Assembly: GCF_001659605.2 (NCBI RefSeq)
Contig: NC_035172.2
Location: 35,485,016 to 35,549,015 of the forward strand
DNA: 64,000 bases
Origin: Manihot esculenta
Taxonomy: Eukaryota; Streptophyta; Magnoliopsida; Malpighiales; Euphorbiaceae
Direction of reading: 5' to 3'
Position numbers and translations under genes: made by a program. Positions 48,829 through 61,528 of the stretch are shown one piece after another; within the stretch, counting starts at the first letter, position 1; each line of letters begins with the position of its first letter. The notes under the pieces were generated by a model. The model saw only the letters and a list, made by a program, of their open reading frames with translations, did not search any database and was not told the DNA's origin.

Positions 48829-51512
48829 ATGTCTTCAAATGGGTAATTTGGTTCTGGTCCTCCAAAGTTTAATGGAAGTAATTATCATGTATGGGCTATC
48901 AAGATGCAAGCCTACCTTGAAGCTCTAGGTTTGTGGGAAGTAACTGAGGAGGATATGGATCCTCCTCCTCTACCTGCAAATCCTACACTCAATTAAATTA
49001 AAATTCATGAAGAAGTAAAGCAAAAGAAGCCTAAAGCCTTGACCTCTATTCACCAAGTTGTCACGAAAGCTGTCTTCTCTAGGATTATCAATATCAAGTC
49101 TCCAAAAGAGGTGTGGGACAAATTAAAGCTGGAAAATTGAAGGCAACAATAAGGTCAAGTCTATAAATTTAAGAACTCTAAAAAGAGAGTTTGATCTCAT
49201 GAAGATGAAGGATGGAGAAAGTGTCAAAGATTACACTTCGAGACTTCTAGATGTGACTAACAAGATTAAATTTTTGGATCAAGAATTTTCTGATGAAAAT
49301 ATTATTGAGGAGCTCTTTACTAGTCTACCATCAAAGTATGAATAAAATATTTTAGCCATTGAAGAGTTTGTTGATCTCAAGACTCTTGGAATTTCAGAAT
49401 TGACTAGTAGACTTTATTCATTGAAAAAAAGGCTCAACATTAGAGATGAAGAAGATATTGAAGGAGCATTTCATGCAAGACATAAGAATAAGAAGAACAA
49501 CAGATGTGGAAAGAAGGCTACAAAGGAAGACTCGACCAAAGGAAAAGTTGTGCAATTTTTTAAAAATTCTGGACAGAAATCAACTTTTCCACCCTGCAAA
49601 CATTGCACCAGAACAAACCACAAGGAAGATGATTGTAGATATAAAAGTAAGCCTCCCATTTAATGCAGATTCTGTAAAAATATGGGTCATTTTGAAAGAA
49701 ATTGCAGGCAAAAAAATGCTCAAGAGAATGGTAAAAATATTCAACAAGCAAATGTCATTGAAGAAGAGAAAGAAGAGGAGCCCGAAGAAAGAGTATTTCT
49801 TGCCTATCATTTGCCTAAAAATGATTCACTTCGTGCCTGAATGATAGTAGATGCACTTGTGATATAGCTAAGGAAATTCATATTTCATATATGATAATAG
49901 AAGAAATTTAACAACAAAGGTACCTATACATAATAACTCCTTTGTGTTAAAGGTTGATGCTAAAAATGAAAATGTTTTTGTTGCAAATCTTAATGAATCT
50001 AAATTGTGACATTTTAGATTTGGTTATTATCACTATAATGCCTTGTCTAAACTATGTAAGGAAGATATGGCAAGAAATATGTCCGAAATGATGGTTCCAA
50101 ATGAAGTGTGTGGGGTATGTCAAATCGGGAAGCAACACTGACTTTCATTTCCTTCTGAAGCATCATGGAGAGCTAAAAGTAGGCTTGAACTCATTCATAG
50201 TATGTGGACCTATGAAGGAAGAATCTTTAAACAAGAATAAATACTTTGTTATGTTTGTAGATGATCATACAAGGATGACTTGGATCTATTTCATCAAAAG
50301 TAAGTCACAAGTTTTCTCTATTTTTGAGAGTTTTAAAAATATGGTTGAAGCTTAAACAGGAAGCAGAATCAAGAGTCTCAGAACGGATAATGGTCTGAGT
50401 TCAATTCTACAGAATTCAAAGTTTTCTGTGACAAGCATGGAATTTTTCATCAACTTTTATCTCCATACACACCTCAATAAAATGGTGTTGTGGAAAGGAA
50501 GAACAGAGTAGTCATGGAAATAGTTAGATGCATGTTGGCTAAGAAGAAGCTACCTAATATTTTTTGGGCAGAAACGACTAACACCGTTGTCTATCTTTTA
50601 AATAGTCTTCCTATTTTAGCCTTGAAAGAAGAAACTACCATTGAAGCATGAACAAGTCATAAACTTTCAGCAAAGCATATTAGGATTTTTGGTTCTGGAT
50701 GTTATGTGCATATTCCAGCAGCCAAAAGATTCAAGTTGAATTATAAATCTCAACTTGGAATATTTCTAGGATATGCTGCAATGACCAAGGGTAATAAAGT
50801 CTATGATGTGCAACAAGGGAAGATCCTTATTAACATGGTTGTGGCAATTGATGAAGGTTCTTATTGGAATTTCGATGAGGGTAAATTGATGCAGCAAAAC
50901 AGTGTTTTTGTTAAACCCATTTAGGAAGTATATGATCAATTACAAGATGAAGATGTGAATGATGAAGATTAGGATGAACCTTTGAATCCAAGGTTTAAAA
51001 GTCTTGTTGATATATATAAAAATTGTAATTTAGTTGAATCTGAACCAAATTCATATGACAAGGCACTTCAAGATTCAAATTGAATTCAGGTTATGGAGAA
51101 GAAATTCTTCATGATTAACAAGAACAAAACTTAGAGTATTGTTAATAGATCTAAAGGAAGAAAACCTATCAGTCTAAAATGAGTTTACAAGGTAAAAAGA
51201 AATCTTGATGGTTCTATTAACAAGCTAAAAGCTAGGCTGGTCATCAAAGGTTATGCTTAAATAGCTGGCTTGGACTATGGTGAAACATTTGCTCCTATAG
51301 TAAGACAAGACACAGTCAGGTTGCTCGTGGCGTTGTCAGCAAAGTTTGGCTGGAAACTATACCATTTAGATGCTAATCTGCATTTCTAAATGCTGATTTA
51401 AAAAGGGATATTTATGTTGAAATTCCTCAAGGTTTCCCAACCAAAGTTGAAGGTGATCAAGTTTTAAAGATTCATAAGGCCTTGTATGTGTTGAAACAAG
51501 CTCTAAGAGCTT
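48829..51512 (+). pseudogene. Ty1/copia gag-pol remnant A
   Basis: On the plus strand, Gag begins near 48829 with PPKFNGSNYHVWAIKMQAYL and ends with a zinc knuckle, CRFCKNMGHFERNC (near 49664). The integrase core follows (YFVMFVDDHTRMTWIYFIKS, near 50250; SLRTDNG near 50375; GVVERKNRVVMEIVRCM near 50485), then RT (GLDYGETFAPIVRQDTVR near 51275) up to KALYVLKQALRA, where it stops abruptly. Numerous stops and frameshifts are present. No protease of clear form, no LTR and no RNase H are visible. The break at 51512 joins it to a second copia fragment in the opposite orientation. Confidence 0.9.
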
Positions 51513-51613
51513 AGTGTGTGCCTCTAATAGGTGCATCATCAACCATATCATCTTTTGTTGGCTCCTTGTGCTGCAATTTTGAAGTTTGATCTAGAAATGA
51601 AACTAAATGCTCT

Positions 51614-51618
51614 CGTTT
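51614..51618. repeat. Target-site duplication CGTTT of Tekay copy 2, left
   Basis: It is identical to 61524-61528. The interrupted copia frame resumes if one copy and the element are left out of consideration. Confidence 0.92.
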
Positions 51619-53860
51619 TGTAACGACCCGAAAATCGGACCGCTACCGGCGCTAGGATCCGGGTCGACTTAAGGCCGCCGGGACCCGTAGCAAGCCAAAC
51701 ATACATCCTGAAAACCTGTTTAATCCCATACATGATCAAGAAAATACATAAGAATTTAAAACCTTTCTTTCAAACATCCAACTCAACCTGAACATATACT
51801 GTACATAGTCATAATCATAATCATGATCCCTCTGTGGGATCTCATCAATACCCCAACAGGCGATACAACATGAGATGAGTTGGCTTTCATAAACATTATA
51901 AAACATTTTTGATCATGTAATAAAAGGGATTCCTCATACACAATGTCAAGCACAATATCTAATCCTCAATATCATTACATGACTGAAACTATACTTTTAC
52001 ATAACATTAATACATTTATCATGTCCACACTATCTATTACATATACCAGACTTCATTACTCTTGTAAACCTCTTGGTCTACCCTGTACCTGCAAACCTGG
52101 GGAAATGGGAGAGGGATGAGCTACTAGAGCCCAGTGAGCAGAATAATAAAATATTTAAATCATATGGATCATGGAATGCATCACATCACAGCTAATCACA
52201 TCAAGGATGAACTTGTCACCAATAGCCCTCTACATGGTCCAACTGTGCCAGAACATAGAATGGGTCCTGGTCTTTCTCTTACATAGTGCCAGCGAACGTA
52301 GAATGGGTCCCACTGGTCTTACTTTCCGTACCGTACATATCACATCGTCATATCATAGATCGAGGGCTATGGATCATCCAATATTCATCCACATCAACAT
52401 AAAAATATGCAATGCAACATATTCGTGAATTCTAATGCAAGCAACCTAATTCATCACATGGCATTCATGATGCGTGAAACATGCTAAAAGTTCATTCTTT
52501 GCTTTAAAACATAATAAGTTATTCCACTCACCTCTGGATAGCTCTGACCAGACACTGGGGCAACAGACTCATTGCTGGGGTCCTCGGTTCCTCGGGTCCG
52601 AACCTACACAGGTGGACTCAAATGAGGGACCAAACATACATGAACATAACTCTAAACTATCCCCAAAACCCCCCTAAAACATCATGGAATAATCATAGAA
52701 GAACATGCAAGAAAGGGCTGGACAGGGCACTTTCGGCGGCAGGTTCGGCGGCCGAAAGTCCCTCCAGAGCCGAAAGTCAGGCAGGTTCGGCGGCACCTTC
52801 GGCGGCCGAAACTCCCAGACAGAGGCGAAACTCATGCATGTTCAGCTGCACCTTCGGCGGCCGAAAGTCCCAGACAGAGACGAAAGTCTCCTTTCGGGGG
52901 CAACTTTGGCAGCCGAAAGGCCTGCCTCCCCAGCCATGTTCGGCGGCCGAAAGTTCCTTCGGCTGCCGAACTTGGTTTCTGCCAAAGGGCAGAAACTTGG
53001 CTCCCTTACGCATTTATGCCTCCAAAACTAACCAATCATGCATAAACCTATTCTACAACATTCCCAAGCATTCACAAGCAAACATACAAGTTCCTAGGGG
53101 CATCAAACCAACAAAAACCCCAACTACAACACACAAGCAACTCACATTGCTCAAAAACACATATAAAACCCATAAACCTAACTATGAGCTAAACATGCAT
53201 TTTACCCCATAGATCTAGCATAAAACTTACTTTAAACATAAAATGAGCTTAAGATCGGCTCTTACCTGTTGTAGATCGAGGGAGAGGCGTCCTAAACTCG
53301 GAGGTGGGAGGTTTTGAGTTCTTGAACCTCAAAGCTCCAAAACTTTGCTCAAAACTTGAAAATCTTCAAAACCAAATAAAAACTCATGAAAATCGAGTAA
53401 GATGGGAAGGAAAGAACTCAAGATCGGTGAGGGGCGGCAGAGAGCTCACCTTGGCCGGAAATGGGGAGAAAGCTCGCCCATTTTCGGCTAAGGGACCCTT
53501 TTATAGTGGCTGGCCAGGCCACGTTCGGGGGCCGAACGTGCCTCCGCATGCATGCCATGTTCGGCGGCCGAACTTGAGGTTCGGCGGCTGAACCTGGACT
53601 TTCCTCACTTGTGCTTTCGGGGGCCTAAAGGCGCTCCCGAAGGCATGCATGTTCGGCGGCCGAACTTGAGATTCGACGGCCGAACCTGAGTTTTCCTTCA
53701 AGGTTGTTTTCATGCAAAACTCATTTCCATTTTACTTAAAACCATGAAATACCTTCAAACATTTTATGAAAACATGTTTCTACCCTACTAGAGGCTTCCG
53801 ACATCCGAGATTCCACCGGACGGTAGGAATTCCGATACCGGAGTCTAGCCGGGTATTACA
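51619..53860 (-). repeat. 3' LTR of Tekay copy 2 (2242 bp)
   Basis: In plus-strand reading it starts TGTAACGACCCG and ends GGGTATTACA. It carries only one 64-bp unit (about 52229-52283). Confidence 0.95.
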
Positions 53861-53872
53861 TTCTCCCCCCCT
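53861..53872 (-). promoter_or_regulatory. Polypurine tract of Tekay copy 2
   Basis: TTCTCCCCCCCC on the plus strand, which is GGGGGGGGAGAA in element sense, abuts the 3' LTR. Confidence 0.88.
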
Positions 53873-53967
53873 TAAGAACATTCGTCCCCGAATGTTCCTC
53901 AACTAGCATATAACATGGCATAAAACGTAACATACATACATATACATAAACATATAAAGATCTAACC

Positions 53968-56900
53968 TTAAAAGAGATGGGGGTACTGCTGGAGCATAGA
54001 CTCCCGTGTCTCCCAAGTACATTCCTCCAAATTGTGGTGGTTCCACAGGACTTTCACCATCGGGATTTCCTTGTTCCTTAACTTCCTGATCTGGGTGTCT
54101 ATGATCCGTACTGGCTGTTCAACATAGGTGAGATCCTCTTGGACCTCCACATCAGGCTCACTAAGAACCTTGCTCGGATCTGACACAAACTTCCTCAACA
54201 TCGAAACATGGAACACCGGATGGATTCTTTCCATTGAAGCAGGTAAATCCAGCTTGTACGACACATTCCCAATCTTTTGCAAGATTTCAAAGGGTCCAAT
54301 GTATCGTGGGGCTAGTTTACCTTTCTTCCCGAAGCGAACCACTCCCTTCATAGGAGACACCTTGAGCAATACCAGATCCCCCTCCTGAAACTCTAACTGC
54401 CGTCTGCGGATGTCTGCATAACTCTTCTGTCTGCTTGCAGCAGTCTTGATCCTTTCTCTGATTATGGGTACTACCCTGCTGGTGATCTCAACAAGCTCAG
54501 GCCCTGCCAAGGCCTTTTCTCCAACCTCTTCCCAGCAAACAGGTGATCTGCACTTTCTTCCATATAAAGCTTCATATGGAGCCATCCCGATGCTAGCATG
54601 ATGGCTGTTATTGTAGGCAAACTCCACCAAAGGTAGATGCTGCCTCCAAGAACCGCCAAAGTCCAGCACACACATCCTGAGCATATCCTCGATGGTCTGG
54701 ATGGTCCTTTCTGACTGTCCGTCCGTCTGTGGATGGAAAGCAGTGCTAAAATCCAACCTAGTACCCATGGCGTTCTGCAGACTCCGCCAAAATCTGGAGG
54801 TGAACTGGGGCCCTCTATCTGACACTATCGAAACAGGAACCCCATGCAGCCTGACGATCTCGTCGACATACACCTGCGCCAACTTGTCCACAGAATAGCC
54901 ACTCCTGACAGGGATGAAGTGAGCAGATTTGGTGAGTCTGTCCACAATCACCCATATGGAGTCCAATCTGTTGGACGTCGCCGGTAACCCCACTACGAAG
55001 TCCATAGCTATATTTTCCCATTTCCATTCTGGAATAGGTAGCGGGTTAAGCATTCCAGCCGGCTTCTGATGTTCCAGCTTCACCCTCTGACACACTTCGC
55101 AGGCTGACACAAACTGTGCCACTTCTTTCTTCATAGCTGGCCACCAATAAACTTTCTTCAAATCTTGATACATCTTGGTGGCTTCGGGGTGAATGCTGTA
55201 TCTTGCATTATGAGCCTCTCTCATAATGTCTCCTTTTAGCCCTATGTCATCTGGTACACATAGTCTGCTCCCATAGCGGAGGATCCCCTTACTGTCAAAT
55301 CGGAACTCACTGTCATTGCCTGATTGAACAGTCCTAGCAATCTTCACTAACTCCGGGTCCTCATGCTGTTTCTGAGCCACCTGCTCTAGAAACACGGGTG
55401 CCACTCTCATCTGGGCCACCAAGGCACCTGTACCAGATAACTCCATCTGTAGACCTTCCTCAATGAGCTTGTAGAGCTCCTTCACCACTGGCCTCCTCTC
55501 TGCCGATATGTGGGATAAGCTACCGAGTGATTTCCGGCTTAAGGCGTCTGCCACAACATTCGCCTTACCCGGATGGTACTGAATCTTGCAATCATAGTCA
55601 CTCAGCAGCTCCACCCATCTCCTCGGTCTCAAGTTCAAATCTCTTTGACTCAGGATGTACTGCAGGCTTTTATGATCTGTGAAGATCTCACATTTAACCC
55701 CATAGAGGTAGTGCCTCCACATCTTGAGTGCAAAGATTACTGCTGCCATCTCCAGGTCATGTGTGGGGTAATTCAACTCATGCTTCTTCAGCTGCCTAGA
55801 AGCATAAGCGATCACCCTCTCATTCTGCATTAGTACACAACCCAGTCCCACACGGGACGCATCACAAAAGACTGTAAAGTCCTCATCACTAGATGGCAGA
55901 GCTAAAACTGGTGCTGAAGTCAACCTCTTCTTAAGCTCTTCAAAACTCTCTTCGCACTGGTCGGTCCACACAAACTTCTGATTCTTTCTGGTTAGTCTGG
56001 TCAGAGGAGCTGCTATCTTTGAGAAGTCCTGAACGAACCTCCTGTAGTAACCTGCCAAACCCAAGAAACTTCTAATCTCTGTCACTGAAGTGGGTCTAGG
56101 CCAGTTAGCCATAGTTTCTGTCTTCTTGGGGTCCACCTCAATCCCATTCTCTGACACAACATGCCCCAAGAACAAAATGCTCCTCAGCCAGAACTCACAT
56201 TTAGAGAACTTGGCATACAAGCCATGTTCCCTCAAGGTCTGCAGAACCAACCTCAGATGATGGGCATGCTCCTCTGCGTTCCTGGAATACACCAAGATAT
56301 CATCTATGAAGACAATAACGAAGTGATCCAGGTATTGACTAAATACTCTGTTCATGAGGTCCATGAATGCTGCAGGGGCGTTGGTTAACCCGAACGGCAT
56401 TACAAGGAACTCAAAATGCCCATATCTGGTCCTGAAGGCTGTCTTCGGCACATCCTCATCCCTTATCCTTAGCTGATGGTACCCCGATCTTAGATCTATT
56501 TTGGAGAAACAACCCGCTCCTGCTAGCTGGTCGAATAGATCATCGATCCTTGGCAGAGGGTACCTATTCTTGGTAGCGACTTTGTTCAACTGCCTGTAGT
56601 CGATACAAAGTCTGAGGGATCCATCCTTCTTCCTCACAAACAAGACCGGAGCACCCTAAGGTGAGGTACTCTGTCGGATGAAGCCCTTTTCTACCAGTTC
56701 TTGCAACTGCTCCTTCAACTCTTTCAACTCGGCTGGGGCCATCCTGTAGGGAGGGATAGAGATCGGTCTAGTTCCAGGCACCAACTCTATCTCGAGCTCT
56801 ATCTCCCTAGCAGGTGGTAAACCTGGAAGCTCTTCTGGAAAGACATCTTGAAACTCTCTGACAACTGGCACCGAGGCTGGCTCCCTGACCTGACTGTCTA

Positions 56901-58947
56901 GCTCTCTCACATGAGCTAAGTACCCCTGACATCCCTTCCTAAGCAACCTACGAGCCTGAAGAGCTGATATCAGACCTCTAGGTGTGCCCCTCTTGTCTCC
57001 TCTGAAGACGACCTCTGACCCGTTCTGATCTCTGAACCTGACTACCTTGTCCCTGCAGTCCAAGGTAGCACCATGGGTAGATAGCCAATCCATCCCTAGA
57101 ATGACGTCAAAGTCTGTCAAATCTAGAACCACAAGGTCGGCGGAGAGGCATCTTCCCTCAACAAAAACTGGACTGAACTGGCAGACTGACACTGCCACTG
57201 ACGGGTCACACTTGGGTCCACTGACCCATAGGGGACACTCTAACCCAGAGACTATCAGACCCAACCTCTCAACGGCTCTCGGAGCAATAAATGAATGAGA
57301 TGCACCCGGATCCATTAATGCATACACATCAGAACACCCAATGACGAGATTACCTGACACCACGGTGTTGGATGTGTTAGCCTCCTGCTGAGTCATGGTG
57401 AAGATCCTGGCTGGAGCTGATGGACCTTCACCTCGGGAACCAGAAGAAGAGGCTGCCCCTCTCCCTCTACCTCTGCCACTGCCCTGAGTTGTGGCTGGAG
57501 TTGCTGGCTGTGCCACACTACCAGAAGTTGTCTGCTGGGGCTGGCCCATAAAAGGAGCTCTAGGACACTCCCGAGCTATGTGTCCCTCCTGTCCACATCT
57601 GAAACATGTATTAGTCCCAGCTCGACACACTCCCCTGTGTGGTCTTCCACATCTCTGGCATTCTGTACCATCTGAGCCTGAGCTCGAGCCACCGCCAAAT
57701 CCCAGACCGGATTTCAGCTTATTCCAAAACTTATTCTTCTTCGGCTTCTTGGTGGTGTTATCCCACCTCTTCTTACTTGAGCTCTGAGAAGAGAAACCTG
57801 GTCCTCCTCTGCCTGGGGTCTTAACCCCTGAAGACTGGGTCACTGACTGCTTCACTGACCCCTCAACTATAGCACTCGCCTCCATCCTTCGAGCCATATC
57901 CACCACAGTGTGGAAACTTTCTCTCTCAGCTGATTGAATCAACGAGGAGTACCTGGAATGCAGCTTCATAACATACCTCTTGGCTTTCTTCGTATCTGTA
58001 TCTAGAGCTTGCTCTGAAAAAGGCAATAGCTCCAAGAATTTATCCGTGAACTCCTCTACACCCATGTGCTCTGACTGCCTCAGCTGCTCAAACTCAATCA
58101 TCTTCAGTTCTCTGGAACTGTCTGGAAAAGCCCATCCCGTGAACTCATTCGCGAATTCCTCCCATGTCATGCCGTCTAGTCTCGGGTCCACATAACACTT
58201 GAACCACTCCCGTGCCTTCTTGCACTTTAAGGTGAACCCTGCCATCTGAATGGCCCTGCTATCATCCGCCCCTAGCTCATCAGTTATTGTCTTCACCACT
58301 CTCAGATACTCAAAGGGGTCATCCCCTGACTTGTATTTGGGAGCATCCAGCTTGAGGTAATCTGTCATCTTTACCTTGTTCCCACCAGCTGAGCTAGGTC
58401 TGGAAGGTTGAGTAACTGGGGCTGCTGGTTCTGTAGGTGGAGGAGGTGGAGGTGCAGCATTCCCCGAGATGGGGTTTGCCGGTTTTGGATAGAAGGGTGA
58501 GGGTGGATAAGCTGGGTACTGTGTGTAAGGTGGATAGAAAGGTGGATAAGGCATGTAGGTAGGGTAGGGGTTAAAGCTGGAGTAATCCGATGTACCTCCC
58601 ATCGGATACCCTGAACCCTGTGGGAAGGGTGGATAATGGGGTGGAAAACCATACCCCGAGGCCTGAACGCCTCCCTGAGACTCCCCTGTCCCTTCTTCCT
58701 CCATGCTCACATCCAGGTTCCCATCCCTCCTCTGCTCCTCTTCCATAACCTCCCTCACATCTGCCGAACTTCCTCCTCTATCAGTCCCCCTTCTGCTAGC
58801 ATCAAAAGACCTTCTAGGGTCCCTTGACACTCTTTCTCTGTTGGCTCTACAAGACATTGCCCTAGGCAATGTAGGAGGACGGGCGCTCGTGCCCTCATCC
58901 TCAGGTGGCACTCCAGTCAATCGTGCAGATCGACGAGTTCCTCTCAT
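53968..58947 (-). pseudogene. gag-pol: Gag-Pol with chromodomain, Tekay copy 2 (single nonsense codon)
   Basis: The frame runs from the Met at 58947 (MRGTRRSARLTG) to 53968, about 1659 codons, broken only by TAG at 56658-56656 just ahead of the reverse transcriptase. In order: Gag, zinc knuckle ([14 protein letters not shown]), protease ([13 protein letters not shown]), reverse transcriptase (FIDDILVYS), RNase H, integrase (zinc region ending [33 protein letters not shown]) and chromodomain near the C-terminus. Copy 1 has a Trp codon (TGG) at the place of the TAG. The start was chosen by agreement with copy 1, where the same Met opens the frame at 39739. Further upstream in-frame codons up to 59013 are probably not used. 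Confidence 0.95.
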
Positions 58948-59200
58948 CCTGTTTTCTGAAAAACAGTACACATCATACAACATTAGCATCATATGGTTCA
59001 TGTGGGCACACATGAACCCTCATCACATATACATAATTCATATCATAGCATCAATGCACATGTATACAATCATGGCATTTCACATCATCATACATGACAG
59101 GACTCCACATCCTATCCTAGTGGACATGATCTTCCTATTGTGCTTGACCTTCTAGAACATCTATGAGCCCGACACTCTAGGTCCGATCCTATGAACCTAG

Positions 59201-59213
59201 GGCTCTGATACCA
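59201..59213 (-). promoter_or_regulatory. Primer-binding site of Tekay copy 2
   Basis: The complement of GGCTCTGATACCA gives TGGTATCAGAGCC, three bases from the 5' LTR end, as in copy 1. Confidence 0.9.
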
Positions 59214-59216
59214 TTC

Positions 59217-61523
59217 TGTAACGACCCGAAAATCGAACCGCTACTGGCGCTAGGATCCGGGTCGACTTAAGGGCGCCGGGACCCGTAGCAAGCCAAACAT
59301 ACATCCTGGAAACCTGTTTAATCCCATACATGATCAAGAAAATACATAAGAATTTAAAACCTTTCTTTCAAACATCCAACTCAACCTGAACATATACTGT
59401 ACATAGTCATAATCATAATCATGATCCCTCTGTGGGATCTCATCAATACCCCAACGGGCGATACAACATGAGATGAGTTGGCTTTCATAAACATTATAAA
59501 ACATTTTTGATCATGTAATAAAAGGGATTCCTCATACACAATGTCAAGCACAATATCTAATCCTCAATATCATTACATGACTGAAACTATACTTTTACAT
59601 AACATTAATACATTTATCATGTCCACACTATCTATTACATATACCAGACTTCATTACTCTTGTAAACCTCTTGGTCTACCCTGTACCTGCAAACCTGGGG
59701 AAATGGGAGAGGGATGAGCTACTAGAGCCCAGTGAGCAAAATAATAAAACATTTAAATCATATGGATCATGGAATGCATCACATCATAGCTAATCACATC
59801 AAGGATGAACTTGTCACCAATAGCCCTCTACATGGTCCAACTGTGCCAGAACGTAGAATGGGTCCTGGTCTTTCCCTTTCATATCATAACATAACAATGT
59901 CCAACTGTGCCAGAACGTAGAATGGGTCCTGGTCTTTCTCTTACATAGTGCCAGCGAACGTAGAATGGGTCCCACTAGTCTTACTTTCCGTACCGTACAT
60001 ATCACATCATCATATCATAGATCGAGGGCTATGGATCATCCAATATTCATCCACATCAACATAAAAATATGCAATGCAACATATTCGTGAATTCTAATGC
60101 AAGCAACCTAATTCATCACATGGCATTCATGATGCGTGTAACATGCTAAAAGTTCATTCTTTGCTTTAAAACATAATAAGTTATTCCACTCACCTCTGGA
60201 TAGCTCTGACCAGACACTGGGGCAACAGACTCATTGCTGGGGTCCTCGGTTCCTCGGGTCCGAACCTACACAGGTGGACTCAAATGAGGGACCAAACATA
60301 CATGAACATAACTCTAAACTATCCCCAAAAACCCCCTAAAACATCATGGAATAATCATAGAAGAACATGCAAGAAAGGGCTGGACAGGGCACTTTCGGCG
60401 GCAGGTTCGGCGGCCGAAAGTCCCTCCAGAGCCGAAAGTCAGGCAGGTTCGGCGGCACCTTCGGCGGCCGAAACTCCCAGACAGAGGCGAAACTCATGCA
60501 TGTTCGGCGGCACCTTCGGCGGCCGAAAGTCCCAGACAGAGACGAAAGTCTCCTTTCGGGGGCAACTTCGGCAGCCGAAAGGCCTGCCTCCCCAGCCATG
60601 TTCGGCGGCCGAAAGTTCCTTCGGCTGCCGAACCTGGTTTCTGCCAAAGGGCAGAAACTTGGCTCCCTTACGCATTTATGCCTCCAAAACTAACCAATCA
60701 TGCATAAACCTATTCTACAACATTCCCAAGCATTCACAAGCAAACATACAAGTTCCTAGGGGCATCAAACCAACAAAAACCCCAACTACAACACACAAGC
60801 AACTCACATTGCTCAAAAACACATATAAAACCCATAAACCTAACTATGAGCTAAACATGCATTTTACCCCATAGATCTAGCATAAAACTTACTTTAAATA
60901 TAAAATGAGCTTAAGATCGGCTCTTACCTCTTATAGATCGAGGGAGAGGCGTCCTAAACTCGGAGGTGGGAGGTTTTGAGTTCTTGAACCTCAAAGCTCC
61001 AAAACTTTGCTCAAAGCTTGAAAAATCTTCAAAACCAAATAAAAACTCATGAAAATCGAGTAAGATGGGAAGGAAAGAACTCAAGATCGGTGAGGGGCGG
61101 CGGAGAGCTCACCTTGGCCGGAAATGGGGAGAAAGCTCGCCCATTTTCGGCTAAGGGACCCTTTTATAATGGCTGGCCAGGCCACGTTCGATGGCCGAAC
61201 GTGCCTCCGCATGCATGCCATGTTCGGCGGCCGAACTTGAGGTTCGGCGGCTGAACCTGAACTTTCCTCACTTGTGCTTTCGGGGGCCTAAAGGCGCTCC
61301 CGAAGGCATGCATGTTCGGCGGCCGAACTTGAGGTTCGGCGGCCGAACCTGAGTTTTCCTTCAAGGTTGTTTTCATGCAAAACTCATTTCCATTTTACTT
61401 AAAACCATGAAATACCTTAAAACATTTTATGAAAACATGTTTCTACCCTACTAGAGGCTTCCGACATCCGAGATTCCACCGGACGGTAGGAATTCCGATA
61501 CCGGAGTCTAGCCGGGTATTACA
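59217..61523 (-). repeat. 5' LTR of Tekay copy 2 (2307 bp)
   Basis: Same ends as the partner LTR. It carries two 64-bp units (about 59834-59943) against one in the partner, which explains the length difference. TTCGGCCGCCGAA clusters are at about 60393-60640 and 61190-61345. Confidence 0.95.
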
Positions 61524-61528
61524 CGTTT
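61524..61528. repeat. Target-site duplication CGTTT of Tekay copy 2, right
   Basis: It matches 51614-51618. Confidence 0.92.

Larger units (their letters stand above)
51619..61523 (-). mobile_element. Ty3/gypsy Tekay/Del chromovirus, copy 2 (9.9 kb), nested in copia remnant B
   Basis: Same family as 37052-47197 but in opposite orientation. The LTRs are 51619-53860 and 59217-61523, flanked by a perfect CGTTT duplication. The primer site (59201-59213) and polypurine tract (53861-53872) are both present. Gag-Pol has a single nonsense codon. The two LTRs are nearly identical apart from scattered substitutions and a 65-bp length difference, so the insertion is fairly young. Confidence 0.96.
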
